The notes below the pieces were generated by a model that worked only from the letters and a program-made list of their open reading frames with translations, ran no database searches and was not told where the DNA came from. A stretch of DNA of 64,000 nt from Lasiosphaeris hirsuta (lineage: Eukaryota; Ascomycota; Sordariomycetes; Sordariales; Lasiosphaeriaceae). A program made the position numbers and the translations under genes. Shown here piece by piece: positions 9,897 to 21,419 of the stretch. Every line of letters begins with the position of its first letter. Position 1 is the stretch's first letter. The DNA lies in the NCBI GenBank assembly GCA_030549175.1, contig JAUKUA010000008.1, positions 372,001 to 436,000 on the forward strand, written 5' to 3'.

Positions 9897-11033
9897 CTAT
9901 TTGTTATCCATCTCGGCTTTCTGCTCAGCTGCCTTGGCCGCTCGAAGCTGGGCCAAAGTCATTGCCCCCACTGGAGATCCTTCGAGTCCCGCATCATGAT
10001 CGTAATCTGTTGTCACATTCCAGGCCATCCCTTCGACCTCTAGACTCTCAATTTCCTCAAAGAACTGGGCGAGCCTGTCTGCGCTGGGCAGACAAACCCA
10101 GCCATAATTGCCGTTCTTTACCATTCCGACAGCTGTTGGCTCATACTTTGCGAAAATTCTCTGCAGCCCCTCCAAGTTTTTGATGATGCAAGTCAACTTG
10201 CCCCCGGTGAGGTGAACGGTAGCTATAAATGGGTAGAGTTCCTTTGGGCGTGGCCTGCAGCTGTCCCAGAACATGCGGAGCGGGCGGGAGCGGGAAGCCT
10301 GAGAGGATGTTTTGTGGATTTGGGGAGGAATGCTGCTTTCCGGGAGCCCTAGAAGCTTTACTAGGATGGCTAACTCACGCACAGCATCGTTGCCTGCGCT
10401 GTGCTGACTCTTGTTGGGAACAGATAGGCCACCAGAAGGGAACCCGAGGGCCAAGAGCGGATACCGCATACTAGGCTTCGATGTCTTGGAGCCTGAGATA
10501 TCGGCGACCAGTTCCTGCAAGTCAACCCAGGATGAGACGAACGGGGTAATAGTATGGAGGTCCGATGCCAGGAACATGAACTCGCTGGATAAGTCGAAGC
10601 CAACGAGGACGAGATGCTGGAACTGGTCCTTGAGCGATGCAAAGAGACTGACCAGTACAGGCTCGATTTCTCGAGGTTCGATATGCCGAGATTCGCCGAA
10701 CTGGTATGCATCGCGTCCTTTCTCCCTGCGCTCCCTCCCTTGAATTCTAAACGAGTGGCTCTGAATCGAGCTTTTGTCAAAGAATGTTTCTAGATTTTTC
10801 GTGGCGTTGCCGGCGGGAACTTGATCACGGTGAGGGAGAACGGCAATTCCGATTTCCGTGACACCGATGTCACCCTTGCTGTGATATCCTTCGGTATCGA
10901 TAGCTACAAAGGTAGATGCGGATGATTGGAAGACGTCTTTCAGTGCGGCAAGGTTGCTAACATTGCTCTCCCATAGTGATTGCCACTGCTTCGTTCTAAA
11001 TTTGAGGCGACTGGTGTCCTGGGTGTAACGCAT
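9897..11033 (-). CDS. Gfd2/YDR514C-like DEDDh-nuclease-fold protein, 378 aa
   Basis: Single uninterrupted frame. The C-terminal two thirds fit the Gfd2/YDR514C-like C-terminal domain, an RNase-H-fold DEDDh exonuclease type. Motif I is FVAIDTEGY (D46, E48), motif II is LVGFDLSSEF (D147), and motif III is HSAGNDAVRELAIL (H211, D216). All the expected acidic and histidine positions are present, so catalytic competence is plausible. Yeast relatives are linked to mRNA export (Gfd2), but the substrate of the filamentous-fungal proteins is not known to me. Beyond about residue 260 is a tail (LYPFIATVHLTGGKLTCIIKNLEG, then a charged end) with no recognised domain. Codon use is normal, with no RIP bias even though RIP blocks start 700 bp upstream. 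The start at 11033 is the first ATG in frame; a short upstream exon cannot be excluded. Confidence 0.78.
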   Translation of the reverse strand: MRYTQDTSRLKFRTKQWQSLWESNVSNLAALKDVFQSSASTFVAIDTEGYHSKGDIGVTEIGIAVLPHRDQVPAGNATKNLETFFDKSSIQSHSFRIQGRERREKGRDAYQFGESRHIEPREIEPVLVSLFASLKDQFQHLVLVGFDLSSEFMFLASDLHTITPFVSSWVDLQELVADISGSKTSKPSMRYPLLALGFPSGGLSVPNKSQHSAGNDAVRELAILVKLLGLPESSIPPQIHKTSSQASRSRPLRMFWDSCRPRPKELYPFIATVHLTGGKLTCIIKNLEGLQRIFAKYEPTAVGMVKNGNYGWVCLPSADRLAQFFEEIESLEVEGMAWNVTTDYDHDAGLEGSPVGAMTLAQLRAAKAAEQKAEMDNK

Positions 11034-11700
11034 GGTCGGCTCGGTGGATCTTTTCGTGGTTCGGAGATACCAGGATTTAGTGGTGTAGGGCTTGGTAAAA
11101 TCTCAGGCTGTGGATGTGGATCATGGTAGAGGCGTCTTAGGTTGGCTTATAAATACACCGAGGTAAGGTGGCAAATCCTATATTTGTTAGCGGGTTGTGG
11201 GTTTTAGGTTTAGGCATAGGTTTGGTAGGCAGGGAAAAGTAATTGAAAACTGTGGTAAAAGTGGTAAAGTTTTGGGAAGGAGGTTGAAATTTGAAGGATG
11301 ATGCAAAATGTGCAGCACGGACCAGGTTGGCTCCATTACTGTCTGACCCTCGAGTGGTGCTGTACTTAAATATAGAAATATTGGAATAAACAATAACGGT
11401 TTAAGCCCAGATCGGCTCCCTGACCGGCTGTTTCCAGGACCTTGGAAATGTGACTTGTTACAGTGGGACATGCTAAGTACTACATAGCACCCTTGAATAT
11501 AGGCCAGCTATATTAGTTAACCATCTTTAGCCACATACATCACTTTTTTCCCCACCTTGATGCCCAAAGACTCCTGGTAAACACCATGATCTTAATTGTA
11601 TCTATCTCCCTATTGTTTTACCTACAAAATGGCTAATATTTAAGACAGTATTACTATGGAGCCAGTTGTTAATGTGTCCTCTGTCAGCAGCTAAGTAAAA
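11034..11700. other. No supported gene; probable promoter side of the nuclease gene
   Basis: The AT-leaning sequence has no long frame with a motif. The frame at 11187-11471 (-) is low-complexity and unsupported. The first few hundred bases are probably upstream regulatory sequence of the minus-strand nuclease gene. Confidence 0.4.
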
Positions 11701-13400
11701 AGTGTAGATGGCTGACTTGAATAAGTCAAACGCGAGCTATCCTATCTATAGGATAGGGGGTTCCGAAATACAACCCCTTTTCATAGTCTTTAGTATTAGG
11801 GGCTCCTAGCGAAGGCTCGGCTTCTAAGGCACCAGGCGGGGGACGCTGGAAACGCGCTCCATCCGGGCCTTTACTGGATAAATAGTAAGGAAAAAAGAGG
11901 TTAGCTGTGGCCATAGTGTAACAACAACAATAACAAGATGCCAAGGAATCTACTACCAAGAATATAACCTTTATGTAAGATATGACTATAAAGGTTATTA
12001 TACAGTTTAACGAGTTTAAGGTCAAGGGCGTATTCAGCAGTTCCAAGTGTAAGGACTATGGCTCTACATAGAAATCCGTCTTCCAAAAGTATATTAAGTC
12101 CTAGCTACGTTATCTACTAGTAAGGAAGTTATTACTAATAAATATAATACAAAGTAAAATACTTCGTTGGCAATCAGTCTGGGGGGCGAACTGCGAATAT
12201 ATGGCAGTGCACCACCTGTGCACAACTGACTAACCTATCTAAGCTATCTGCATTTCACTACGTAACAGATATGGCTAATATATCTTTTACTTCCAATATT
12301 CTCTGATAATAAAAAGATATTTAACGAAAGTAGTATAACGCCATAAGTTTACGTAATATCTGTATTCTGATTGAAAATTCAGGTTCTACGTAAAGATACA
12401 CTACTTAAACCCATTTTAATCAATAAGATTGTCTTTGAAAAAGACCTAGTTCTCTTTGTTACCATAATCTATTACACAGCGCTTTCGTCTACTCTAAACG
12501 CAAACAGCCACTTAGAAATAAGGACCTTTGAGAGCATAACTGTCTACAGAACACCTTTTCAAGGGCTAAATAGGCCCCATTTCGTCCATAATAGTAAGAG
12601 GTGTGTGGTACGTACCAAAAGGAAAAAAGATAAAAGGAGTGCTCACCCCCCTTTAGAACTTGTGAGTTTAAGATAGTCTTTGTGGTGGCTTAGCTAGCCA
12701 CACAGCCACTCTATTTGCCTTGCTCAAGGTTGACTGTTGTTGCCACTATCGTGGCATTGATAACGCCTCAATTCTAGCATTTTCCGCCCTGTTCTATCTG
12801 ACATGCACGACCCTGGAGATTCTACGAAAAGGAATATTGTTACGATACTTAATATTAAAACAAATAAACTGAAAGATTTACTATTCTTTTACAAATACAA
12901 GCGGTATATAACTACCTATGTCCTATACTTCGACTAATAGATAATAGTTTCTTCGTATCTTTAGAGTTAAATTTTCCGCCTTCTTCAATTCATTCTCAAT
13001 AATATGTCTCGCTCGCCTTGTCGCTTCCCGAATAGTTTAAAACGATACATTTCAAGTTAGATATGGTAATGAGGAAGTCTTGGACCAGCCGGAGCTCGGC
13101 GATGTTAATTATATTTCGCTAAAGTAGCGGAAGGAAGTATTCAACATGTCCTATCGAATATATAACGGAATCAAGTACCAAGTCTACTAATTATATAGTT
13201 TTAGAAAGGAGCTACAACTTTACGTATTACGAGTTGGGACTGGAGTAAGACTAGATAATAACCGTAAGTCTATTAGTACTAATCACGGCTAAAAATTCCC
13301 GCTTTAGCTAATACCTATATAGTCTAGCTCTTTTTATAACGCTATGGGGCGTTAGAGTGACAAGGATAGGTGCTACACTGCAAGTTGGTGGAGTGAAGTA
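11701..13400. other. AT-rich RIP-degraded repeat block
   Basis: Composition shifts abruptly to TA-rich sequence with frequent stops in all frames, as in the transposon blocks further right. The only piece I can identify is the family-A LTR fragment at 12165-12267. Short frames at 11726-12086 (-) and 12371-12676 (+) have no domain. Confidence 0.6.
12165..12267 (+). repeat. Diverged fragment of a family-A gypsy LTR
   Basis: The sequence CGTTGGCAATCAGTCTGG... to ...CTATCTGCATTTCACTACGTAACA aligns with the last ~105 bp (plus-strand orientation) of the 234-bp LTRs at 25156, 34494, 54208 and 63660. It includes the shared GGCAATCAGTCT, the ACTAACCTATCTA stretch and the terminal GTAACA. The other half of the LTR is missing or unrecognisable. 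Confidence 0.75.
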
Positions 13401-13632
13401 TTAGAGTTGTTATATGAAGATCAATCGAAGCCTGGACCTCTCAACCCAGTTAAGGGGTCCAACTACTCTTTTTATATCTGAGCCAAAGGTACTCACACTC
13501 CCAGATGGTACCCCCGCGCCTCGCTGAACTGGCTCAAGACCATGACGTAGAATTCGATATGGCTGTTCCTGTGGGACGACGTGACTTTTCAGACCCATCC
13601 TCTGAGTCTTCAGACTCGTAATCCAATGCTTT

Positions 13633-15608
13633 CTACATGGCGTCCAAGATTTCGGTAAGTGATCTCTCATCCTCAAGCGATTCCTCGTCCTCAAGCGATT
13701 CCTCATCCTCAAGCGATTCCTCATCCTCAAGCGATTCCTCATCCCCATGGAGAACAGCCCTGGTCATTTCCTCTTCTTGTTCACTCCATTCACGCCAATT
13801 TCGGAGCAAACGCGCGGTAGTCGCATGGCCTTCTCGTGTCGCGAGCTGGGTGGCTCGAATAAACTGGCGCCGCCCCCTCTCTTCGAGTTGTGTATCAGCT
13901 CCACAGCTGAGGAGTAGTTGGACCATGTCGATCTTCCCATGCTCAGCCGCTGCCTCTAGGGCTGTTCTTCCGTTCTTGCAAGCGCCGGGTGCGTTAACAT
14001 GAGCACCCAAGTCGATTAGGCGCTTCGCTACCCCGATGATACCCTTAGCTGCCGCGATCTGGAGCGCGGTTGCGCCGCTGTCCCATGCTGGCTCCCCGTT
14101 GACATCGGCACCAACCTCGATCAGGAGCTCTATCATCTCCAACTTTTCGAGCTCGATAGCCTTTTGTGAAGGCGATCGGCCGAGTTTTTGTTCTATGTTT
14201 AGGAAATTGACAACCCCAGGGCCAGCTTTGATGAGCAAGCGGATCATCTCGGCGTTGTTGTTTTTGATAGCGAGAAGCATCGGCCTTCCTCGAAATAGAG
14301 GAGGGCCGTTGTCGATACGTTCGGACTCGGCAAGGACACGTTCCATCAGCTTCGTTGGACCACAGACCGCCAAATACAAACATGCTTGATCGGGGATAAA
14401 CCCATGTCGCAACATCTCCGACAAGGCATCCTCATTTTTCGATTTTAAGGCAGCGAGGAGCGGCGAAGCAGTAAAGTATTTGCTATTTTCCCAGAATATC
14501 GAGCGAGCGAGAGAACTGAGTTCTCCGAGACACCCCCAGTCCTCATATTTGACGGTGTACAGCAGGTCCTCGGTATACCCTAATGGGTCGTTGAAGAATG
14601 GTATAACGGCTGGCGGTGAGCAAAGTGGCTTTAGGTACCGCAAGAGTCGGCGGGTAAGTCTTCCGTCGGGATAAAGCGCCGACATGCCAACGGCTGTAGC
14701 TTCGAGCTTTGTAATTGACCAACCAAAGCGTCTTGTCCGGCGTCTCCTCTGTAATAGTGTTTTTATTAGACCCGTGTTATTTAGCTCGTGAGCCATTGCA
14801 ACTGCGGTGCAGAGGGCACCGGGACTATATTGAGGGTGACTTTGTTCTAAAAGAACATTTATTTGGTGTGAATTTCCCCCGATAATAGCATTTTCAAGGT
14901 CTGAAGCATTTGGCGTAAAATACTCGATTACGTCCAGTAGTCTGCGAACAAGTGACGAGCAACCGAGCTGTAGAGCAACAGAGACGTCTCCCCGTCCGAC
15001 AGTAGCGCCGGCCTTGAGGAGTATATCGACTGTTTTGTTGAGAGAATCATCAGCCTCTTTGCGACATTCTAGTGAAAGCCGTAAGGGACTTTTTGTGTAA
15101 TAGTGTTTGTTTGCACTGCCGCCTGATTCAAGAATGAGACTCAGGAACTCCGTAGATGATGATTTAGCCGCCAAGGAAACTTCGTTGCCTTCTAAAGAAG
15201 CACCATTTTTGACCAGAAGATAAGCGCATTCGAAGCCCGTACTGTTGTAGGAACTCTCGTGAAGACTAGCGGCTAGTGGTGTACGGCCTACGTTGTGTAG
15301 CTTTTTGGTGTACCAGTATCCCGATGGCCCCAGTGAAAACAGAGTTTCGATTACGTCCTCTTGCCGTCGACCATGAATCAAATCTGGGTTCCATCGGGTG
15401 TTAACCTCAGTCCCGTTATTAATGAGAAGGTCTAAAAATTCTTGTTCATGTAGAAGGACGCGATATGAAGCGGCGTAGGACAGTTATGGTCGGTGACGCA
15501 GGGATTTGCTCTTAGAGAGAGCAACAGTTTGCATAATTCCGGTTGTTCGTCACGCCAAAGCGGTCTTTTTGACCGTAGCAACATACGTCCGGCGTGTGCA
15601 GCTCTCAT
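13633..15608 (-). pseudogene. Ankyrin-repeat protein gene with an N-terminal frameshift
   Basis: The long frame (from 15381, 582 residues) encodes many ankyrin units. Clear examples are VGRTPLAASLHESSYN near the start, MIELLIEVGADVNGEP, TALQIAAAKGIIGVAKRLID and GRTALEAAAEHGKIDMVQLLLS. The acidic tail contains tandem DEESLE repeats. Upstream, an ATG at 15608 opens a frame with an ankyrin-like stretch (CVTDHNCPTPLHIAS) that loses register at about 15447-15464, where it would join the long frame if one base were added. No splice sites explain the shift. The sequence after the final TAG (13633-13635) continues acidic and coding-like (YESEDSEDGS), so that stop may also be secondary. Ankyrin arrays mediate protein binding; no effector domain is visible. 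Alternatives: a sequencing error at the shift, or a functional shorter protein starting inside. Confidence 0.65.
13664..13745 (-). repeat. 18-bp coding minisatellite (DEESLE repeats)
   Basis: Four to five tandem copies of an 18-bp unit read DEESLE on the minus strand at the C-terminus of the ankyrin protein. The copies differ by single bases (GTC/ATC), indicating recent expansion. Copy-number change here would lengthen the acidic tail without shifting frame. Confidence 0.85.
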
Positions 15609-15778
15609 AAAAACACAACCATGACATCCGCTACGAAGCGTGCATGCTCGCTGGGGCCTCGAGCCCGGATCTTACCAAGGTATAAAGGTAAGGGACCGAG
15701 CTCACCTTCCTTTCATAACTTTACCTAGTTATCCACTGCGTCTCGTACTAGCCACGCCCCGTCATTACGCAACCCTAC

Positions 15779-16260
15779 ATGAGCCACGGTAATACCCGTG
15801 GCCAGTAATTACCCGAGATCACACTCGCCGTTAACTACGACAACCTACAGTTCCAGCCGCTCCCGGCCGATGTCCTCGACTCGTTACGCGGTACCCGTAC
15901 CGAGTCCTGGGACGCCCTCACTACTCGGTAGCCGTCCGATAACCTCTACTGGTGGGCCGAGCCGGGACGCGATGGCTGCCACCTCCTGACGGCGGCTAAA
16001 AGGGAGCTCGCCCGCCAGGGCCTACCGATCGACCGGGCCGACTGTACCGACTCTACCGAATTTAGTGACAACACGTGAGTTCCGAGTCCGCCCCACCTTA
16101 ACCCCCCCTCGCTAAGTGCGGCCGATTTTCTGTTTTCTAGGTCCAGCCTCTACCCCACCAGCCACTGCCAGCGCCTTCTTACCGAGGTAAACGGTTCTTA
16201 TATTAATAGGGACCGTCTACCTCACAGTACTGACCAGTAGGCCAAATTTCTATGTAAATA
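15779..16260 (+). pseudogene. Unidentified gene relic with a clean intron and two stop codons
   Basis: An ATG at 15779 opens a GC-rich, coding-looking frame (YDNLQFQPLPADVLDSLRGT, HLLTAAKRELARQGLPIDRA). It is interrupted only by TAA at 15806-15808 and TAG at 15929-15931. Both stops would become glutamine codons if a CpA had not become TpA, as RIP produces. A textbook fungal intron follows at 16075-16140 (66 nt, GTGAGT to TTCTAG, internal GCTAAG), then SSLYPTSHCQRLLTEVN in a continuing frame before the sequence turns AT-rich. I do not recognise the family; it may be a host gene fragment or a transposon-borne gene. Confidence 0.5.
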
Positions 16261-17460
16261 TAGGTACTTATAAGTCTTTTAACCTACCACCTTATTATCT
16301 AACCATCAAAGGTTAATACATCTTATATCCGTATTACCACAGAATCTACCAAGCGATTAATAGTTAATTACGGAATTCTCACCTAGCCAGCCTTGATCAA
16401 TTGCTTGAATTCTTTAGGGCCCGATAGTATTCACTCCGTACGAATACACTACTTAGTATTACACCAGTAGTTCTTAATTCGTGATAAATCTGGCAAGCTT
16501 AGTATATTAAAATAATACTTCAAATAGTATGTTTCCTTCCAAATCCTAACGGTATTCCACGGATTTTGTCCTGTTTCATACCCCGAATCACCATCTTCCT
16601 CCAGAATGTAACTGGGGGCTTTGGGTTAGTGTTTGGAGGGTTTTGGGGGGGAAATTTTCATTCATCAAATTTTTAAAAAGAAATTTATAACTAACTAACT
16701 CAATCAATCTGAGTATCACAAGATACTCTAACTCTTATTCCCCGGCCGATTGTAATATAATCGGTTTGGTACAGTTTTCAAAGTACTGGCCCTACTTACA
16801 CGACCTGGGGTAGAATCGGCTGAAATTTACTCGTGTAGAATCGGATGACTTTTCTTTAAGTAAACTAAATAAAAAGAGGATAGATTGAAAGCTCTTAATT
16901 ACAGTATTATACTCTGTAAATCTTAGCCTCGTGTGACCTATATATGGTGAGATATTTGATGTTGAAGTTTGGGTGTGTTTTGGGTGGTTTTGATAGGGTG
17001 ACCCCTTATAATCTTGGCCTTAAACGCCGTACACACACATAGCTACTCTAACTCTTATTCCCCGACCGATTATGGTATAATCAGATAACTTTTCTTCAAG
17101 TAAACTAAATAAAAGTAGATACATCGAAGTGTCACTGCTGGGCTCACCTAAAGTCAACAGGGTATACTACCCTGTTACAACCTGTGCACTAGGTACCTAA
17201 GTACCCTGTGTTGAATGACAGATCGCAAGGCGGAACGCCTAGGGTTGGGGTTAGAAGATAGATCGAAGAAGGCAAGTATCTCAGACGGGTTTTACTTCTG
17301 TCAAATAGATTGCTATTACCAGAGTCGGGTATACTTTGGGATACAACAGAATATGATTGCTTGCGTGAGGAATAGGAATCCTCACGCTCTAAGGTGTCTA
17401 ACACGTTAAATACTTATAACTAACGGAAGAGTAGTAATACCAGGTAACTTATATCCCTTA
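16261..17460. other. AT-rich degraded sequence with a local direct repeat
   Basis: No gene is visible. A segment at 16723-16878 recurs in shortened form at 17043-17116: both share CTCTAACTCTTATTCCCC, a CGATTRTRRTATAATC core and the tail AAGTAAACTAAATAAAA. This is either a local duplication with an internal deletion or two copies of a short element. Confidence 0.55.
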
Positions 17461-17513
17461 CTCTGCTTACTCTGTCGCTCTATCGCAGAGCACAGGGAGC
17501 GTGAGAGCGCCTA

Positions 17514-17563
17514 GCTCTATGGTTAAGCACTGCTCTGTACAGAGCAATCTCTGGCCATAGAGC
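17514..17563. repeat. Nested palindrome
   Basis: The outer arms GCTCTATGG (17514-17522) and CCATAGAGC (17555-17563) enclose a perfect 16-bp palindrome, TGCTCTGTACAGAGCA (17531-17546). It could extrude a cruciform. The motif style resembles the hairpins inside the 6389 insertion, but I could not align them as one family. Confidence 0.75.
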
Positions 17564-17633
17564 GCGATCCTGATTAGCTGCACCCTTCGCCCCTTATGCT
17601 CACTGTCACATGACCTCTTGGCGCGAGGCTGGT

Positions 17634-18370
17634 TGTGACACACCTCCTTGACCTAAGGCCCATAGCGGACCCAGACAGAGGCAGCATAGCCACACGTGGC
17701 TAGAGGGGGCAACGAGCAAGGCAGCTTCACGTGACCACGGACCCCCTTACTCACACGTAGGTCGATGGATCCTCAGGTAGGCCCTCGGCCTAGGCTGGGA
17801 TCTCAGACACCAGTAGTAAGCCGGGCTGGCTTACCTAGTGGACTTAGTGTTGGTGTTGCAATGTATTATTGCTATCTGCCATGGCAGGTAGGTGCAAGAT
17901 CTAGGAAGTGGTCTTGCACCTGCGCCAGGAAATAGGTGGTGGGCTGGAGCACAGGCCTATTGGCCTGTGTAGGCGCGGTACACTGTGAGCCTGTGCGCCT
18001 TGGAGTGCCCCACTTCCAACACCTAGCCTGCAATCGGCAACGTCACCAGACTTCAGATTTATTATAGACAGCCATATAATCTCGGCATCGTGGTCGGAGC
18101 TGCATTAGTTAGCCAAAGGACCTACACGATAGTTCAGTGATCTTCGAATGACAAACACTCTAGCTATCATAGTCACCCTAGTAGAAGACCTGAACCCCGA
18201 CGTTTTCCGGAGTCTAGCTTCAGTAGTAACACGTGGCTGCAGCTAAGCCTAACTGGCCTCCATAAGTTACGAAGGGAAAACGTCGATATCTAACGTAAGT
18301 ACTAAAGACGTAAAGGAACTTCTACAGTAGTAGACATTACACTGTTAGAGTAAATACTAATACTAGCCGA
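17634..18370 (+). repeat. Diverged solo or truncated LTR related to element B
   Basis: From 18039 (AACGTCACCAGACTTCAG) to about 18370 this stretch aligns along its length with the element-B LTR at about 21720-22080. Shared blocks include CGACGTTYTCCGGAGT, GACGTAAAGGAAC and AGTACTAA. The part from TGTGACACACCTCCTTGACC at 17634 is weakly similar to the LTR start. It is far more diverged than the two B LTRs are from each other, and still GC-rich, so it is an older or separate family member that escaped heavy RIP. No internal region adjoins it. Confidence 0.6.
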
Positions 18371-18399
18371 AGACTATTGGAGTTATGGAAAAGAGTAGT

Positions 18400-19518
18400 A
18401 AAACGGTTGATAAATTGATGGTTGTCTAACTGTCTTGGAGAGTGGGAGGGAGCCTCTGTTATTGGTGTGTGTGTTGGCTCACATCGGCCTTCGGCTGTCC
18501 TAGTGGGGGCTTATCAGCCACCTCCTCAAATACGAAGGTGCAGTGGCTACTTATGTTGGGAGATCTGCGGGCCTAGTGGGCTCTGTAATTTCTCAGCAGT
18601 TGCTCTGTGGCACTGGCAGTTAGGATCTGCGATCTTATTGCTCTTATTGGCCTAGACTGCTAGATCCACAGGCCCTGTGGGCTTGAACTGTTGGATCTGT
18701 AGGCCCTGCGGGCCTGACTTGTGACGTAGTAGCTGGCAAGTGGTGTAGGAAGTTCCTGATTGTGCCAGAGCCTTAGTGCTATGTTGTTTCTGCTGTTGGC
18801 CTTCGGCCTTCAGCACCCCAGTATGTTGTTTTTATAGGGTTAGGGTTATGTGTAGCTCTGTGGACCCACTTATACCTAATTAGAGTACTGTTATTATCGT
18901 TAAAAATAACCTACCAAGTTAGTAATATAACTGTCAGTATACTTAGGGTAGATATAGTTAAGAGAACTTTGATATTTAAGGAAAGATAAGGGGTGAAATT
19001 TCTTAGTAGGTGACCTGTAAAATAAGATTAGATCTAGGGGGGTCTTAATTAAAGTGAAAGATACGGAGTAAAGTACTATCTATGATAAGTAAGATAGAGT
19101 TATTATGACGAAGTATGGGCTTGGACCACGGGCATTCACTGACCACAGTGGTCCGGGCTACGCTAGCACATGGCTACTTGTTTCCTCGCCCCACGCCTTC
19201 GTCAAACCCTCTCCTCTTTTCTTCTTCTCCTTAGCTTTAGATCTTCTAATACAGGCATGATCATTGCAGCTTCAACTCTCCAATCGTGCTCCCGCTTAAA
19301 ACTTATGTTCTATTATCTTTCCCTCCTTATTAAAAAGACAAGGCTCTTGTAACTATATTTCTGATGTATATAACAAGCTATACTTCATACTTTTAGTCGA
19401 CTTACATTTACTAAAGTATTACGTTAATTCTAGGCTATTACATAGGTTTTATAAGGTGTACTCTCGAGAATGAGGTAAATGTCTAGGATGATAAATTATA
19501 TCACTTTATACTTATATA
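18400..19518. other. Repeat-like intergenic DNA, no supported gene
   Basis: 18540-18720 contains imperfect iterations of GATCTGYRGGCC-like units. Near 18835-18848 there are two telomere-type units (AGGGTTAGGGTTA), too few to mark a telomere. The frame at 18422-18655 (+) is hydrophobic at its end but has no motif. From 18880 the sequence is AT-rich up to the Pogo/Fot1 element. Confidence 0.45.
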
Positions 19519-21376
19519 ACGTGTTTTATAAGCGAGCGTGCCATATAAGCGAGCGCGCCACTTTTCCTAACCTAACCACAACTATCCACAATTACACCAC
19601 CATAACACTAGGAAATAACAATAACTGAGCCAGAAATGGATGAATCAGACGATTCTCCAGCCTCCTGACACGTGTGTGCATTATGGCCAGACTTGCCGCA
19701 CAGGCTACAGCATCGAATCTTCGTGTGAGAGCCCCCTGCACTACTACTATTTTCTCTTGTTTCCTAGGCTAACTGCTCACCCACAGCCTTCTGATCTAGT
19801 AAATCCTGTGCCTCTTGTACAGTAAGAGACCCCCCAAGCCGTAGGCGTGGTTTTTAGCCCTCCGTCGCTTACTAAGCTCCTCATTGGCCTTTTGTAGTGC
19901 CAAGACCTCTGTACGTAACAGAGCTACCTCATACATTACAGCTATCGTATCTTTAGCCAATTGGTCCACAGTAGCTAGCATAGGTGTTTGAGAGCTACCT
20001 TGGTAGTTAGATATCCGGCCTTTAATAAGGTCTTTTTGTAAGGTAACTTCTCGGACATTGTGTGGTATCTAAGGTAGCCAAGGTGATGTTGTATCTAGTT
20101 ATAAGGTTAGTAGAGTTAGAATTCGAAGCCGAATAGTCATCTTAAAAAGTATCCTATTTAGATCATACGGTATAAGGCCAACTCCGGCAAATGCTCCTTA
20201 GATATTTTTGTCGATATAGGCAGTAAAAAAAGCCTTTTAAAATATACAGAGAAAATCTACCTTAGTAATATATATGATGTATATCCGTATCAACTCCTCG
20301 ATTTAATCGTTATAAGCCTTCTTTAATAGCCTAAAATAACTAATATCTAGCAACTAGACTAGATATAAGGAATATGAAGGTATATAGAACATAATAATGT
20401 TATACTTCTTATGATAATCTTTAAATTCTTCGGAGTGGTAGCTTTTGTAGCCGTCAAGGACTAAAAGCTAATATATCCCCTTCATACGAGATGTTATATA
20501 AAGATCAAAGTGTTAGATAAAATCTAAGCCTTTTACATTCATAGTTTAGCCATTATTAGTTATTCTAATATACTAGGTCTTTAGAAGGTCATATTTATAC
20601 TAACTCTCTAAGTAATATTTCCCTTTTAAAAGGATAAATAATAAGATAGTCTAACCTTAAGTATTTACTATCTAAATAACTATAATCTATTTATAATTAC
20701 TAGGTTATACTTTTTTAACCTTCTTATAGCCGTTAGAAGTAATAATAACTATTCTAATAGTAATTATACCTATCATAAAGCTAGTCTTATTGAAGTTATA
20801 TATATCGTCGTTGAGGATATTATATTTTGCCTTAATGTGATATATAAGCGTAAACCACTTCCGAATAACCTCTAGATCTTTACATTTAGCCCTCTGGTAG
20901 TTGTATCTACACGAAAAACACGTTCGGAGTTCTAGTTAGCGTTTAATGAAGTTATAAGCCTAGAGCTTGCTAACAGGGGGCGTATCGCGTTTACGTAACA
21001 CTCGGTTAGCTATATCTTCTACAAAACGAAGCCAAGGAGAAAATACCCGTATATATAGCTCGGAAATATACTAAACAATTGTATGCTCCTCTAGATCCGT
21101 AAGTTTTAGTAAGTTAGCTGGAATATCGCGTCGTGTAGGCTAGCCAGCGCGTCGGAATCGGAGGGTGTCTTTGTCAACCTCGTAGATCTGAGCTATAGCT
21201 CGGACTTTAAGTTTTAGGTCTCTTTGAAGAGCTCCGAGAGCTAGGTTTATCCTAGCCCTATACGAAGGCGTTGCCATCGATTGTTGTGGTAGAACTTGGT
21301 GGTTTGTATAAAGGTGGGGTGTCGCGTTGAAAAGTGGCACGCCCGCTTATATGGCGCGCTCGCTTATAAAACACGT
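19519..21376 (-). mobile_element. Pogo/Fot1-type (Tc1-mariner) DNA transposon, 1858 bp, RIP-inactivated
   Basis: Inverted terminal repeats of about 48 bp start ACGTGTTTTATAAGCGAGCG at 19519 and end as the complement at 21376. Both are flanked by TA (19517-19518, 21377-21378), the target used by this superfamily. The minus strand carries the transposase relic. From 21277, MATPSYRARINLALGAL resembles the N-terminal helix-turn-helix region. Around 20462-20445 LDGY followed by a His-Ser pair matches the second catalytic Asp block of DDE_1 transposases, and IEELIRIYIIYITK lies downstream. Many TAA/TAG/TGA codons interrupt it. The overall length matches Fot1/Pot2-like elements (about 1.9 kb). Such transposases cut and paste DNA between their inverted repeats; this copy cannot encode one. 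Confidence 0.85.
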
Positions 21377-21414
21377 TACTATCAACTAAGAGTATTTCAC
21401 ATGTTAATAGTAAC

Positions 21415-21419
21415 GTGTT
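21415..21419 (+). repeat. Target-site duplication of element B, left copy
   Basis: GTGTT directly precedes the 5' LTR, and the same five bases follow the 3' LTR at 39665-39669. This fixes the outer ends of element B. Confidence 0.85.

Noticed and set aside
13664..13745. CRISPR-like array
   Set aside because: Repeats are contiguous 18-bp coding units with no spacers, and the genome is fungal.
18835..18848. Telomere or subtelomere boundary
   Set aside because: Only about two TTAGGG units; no array and genes continue on both sides.
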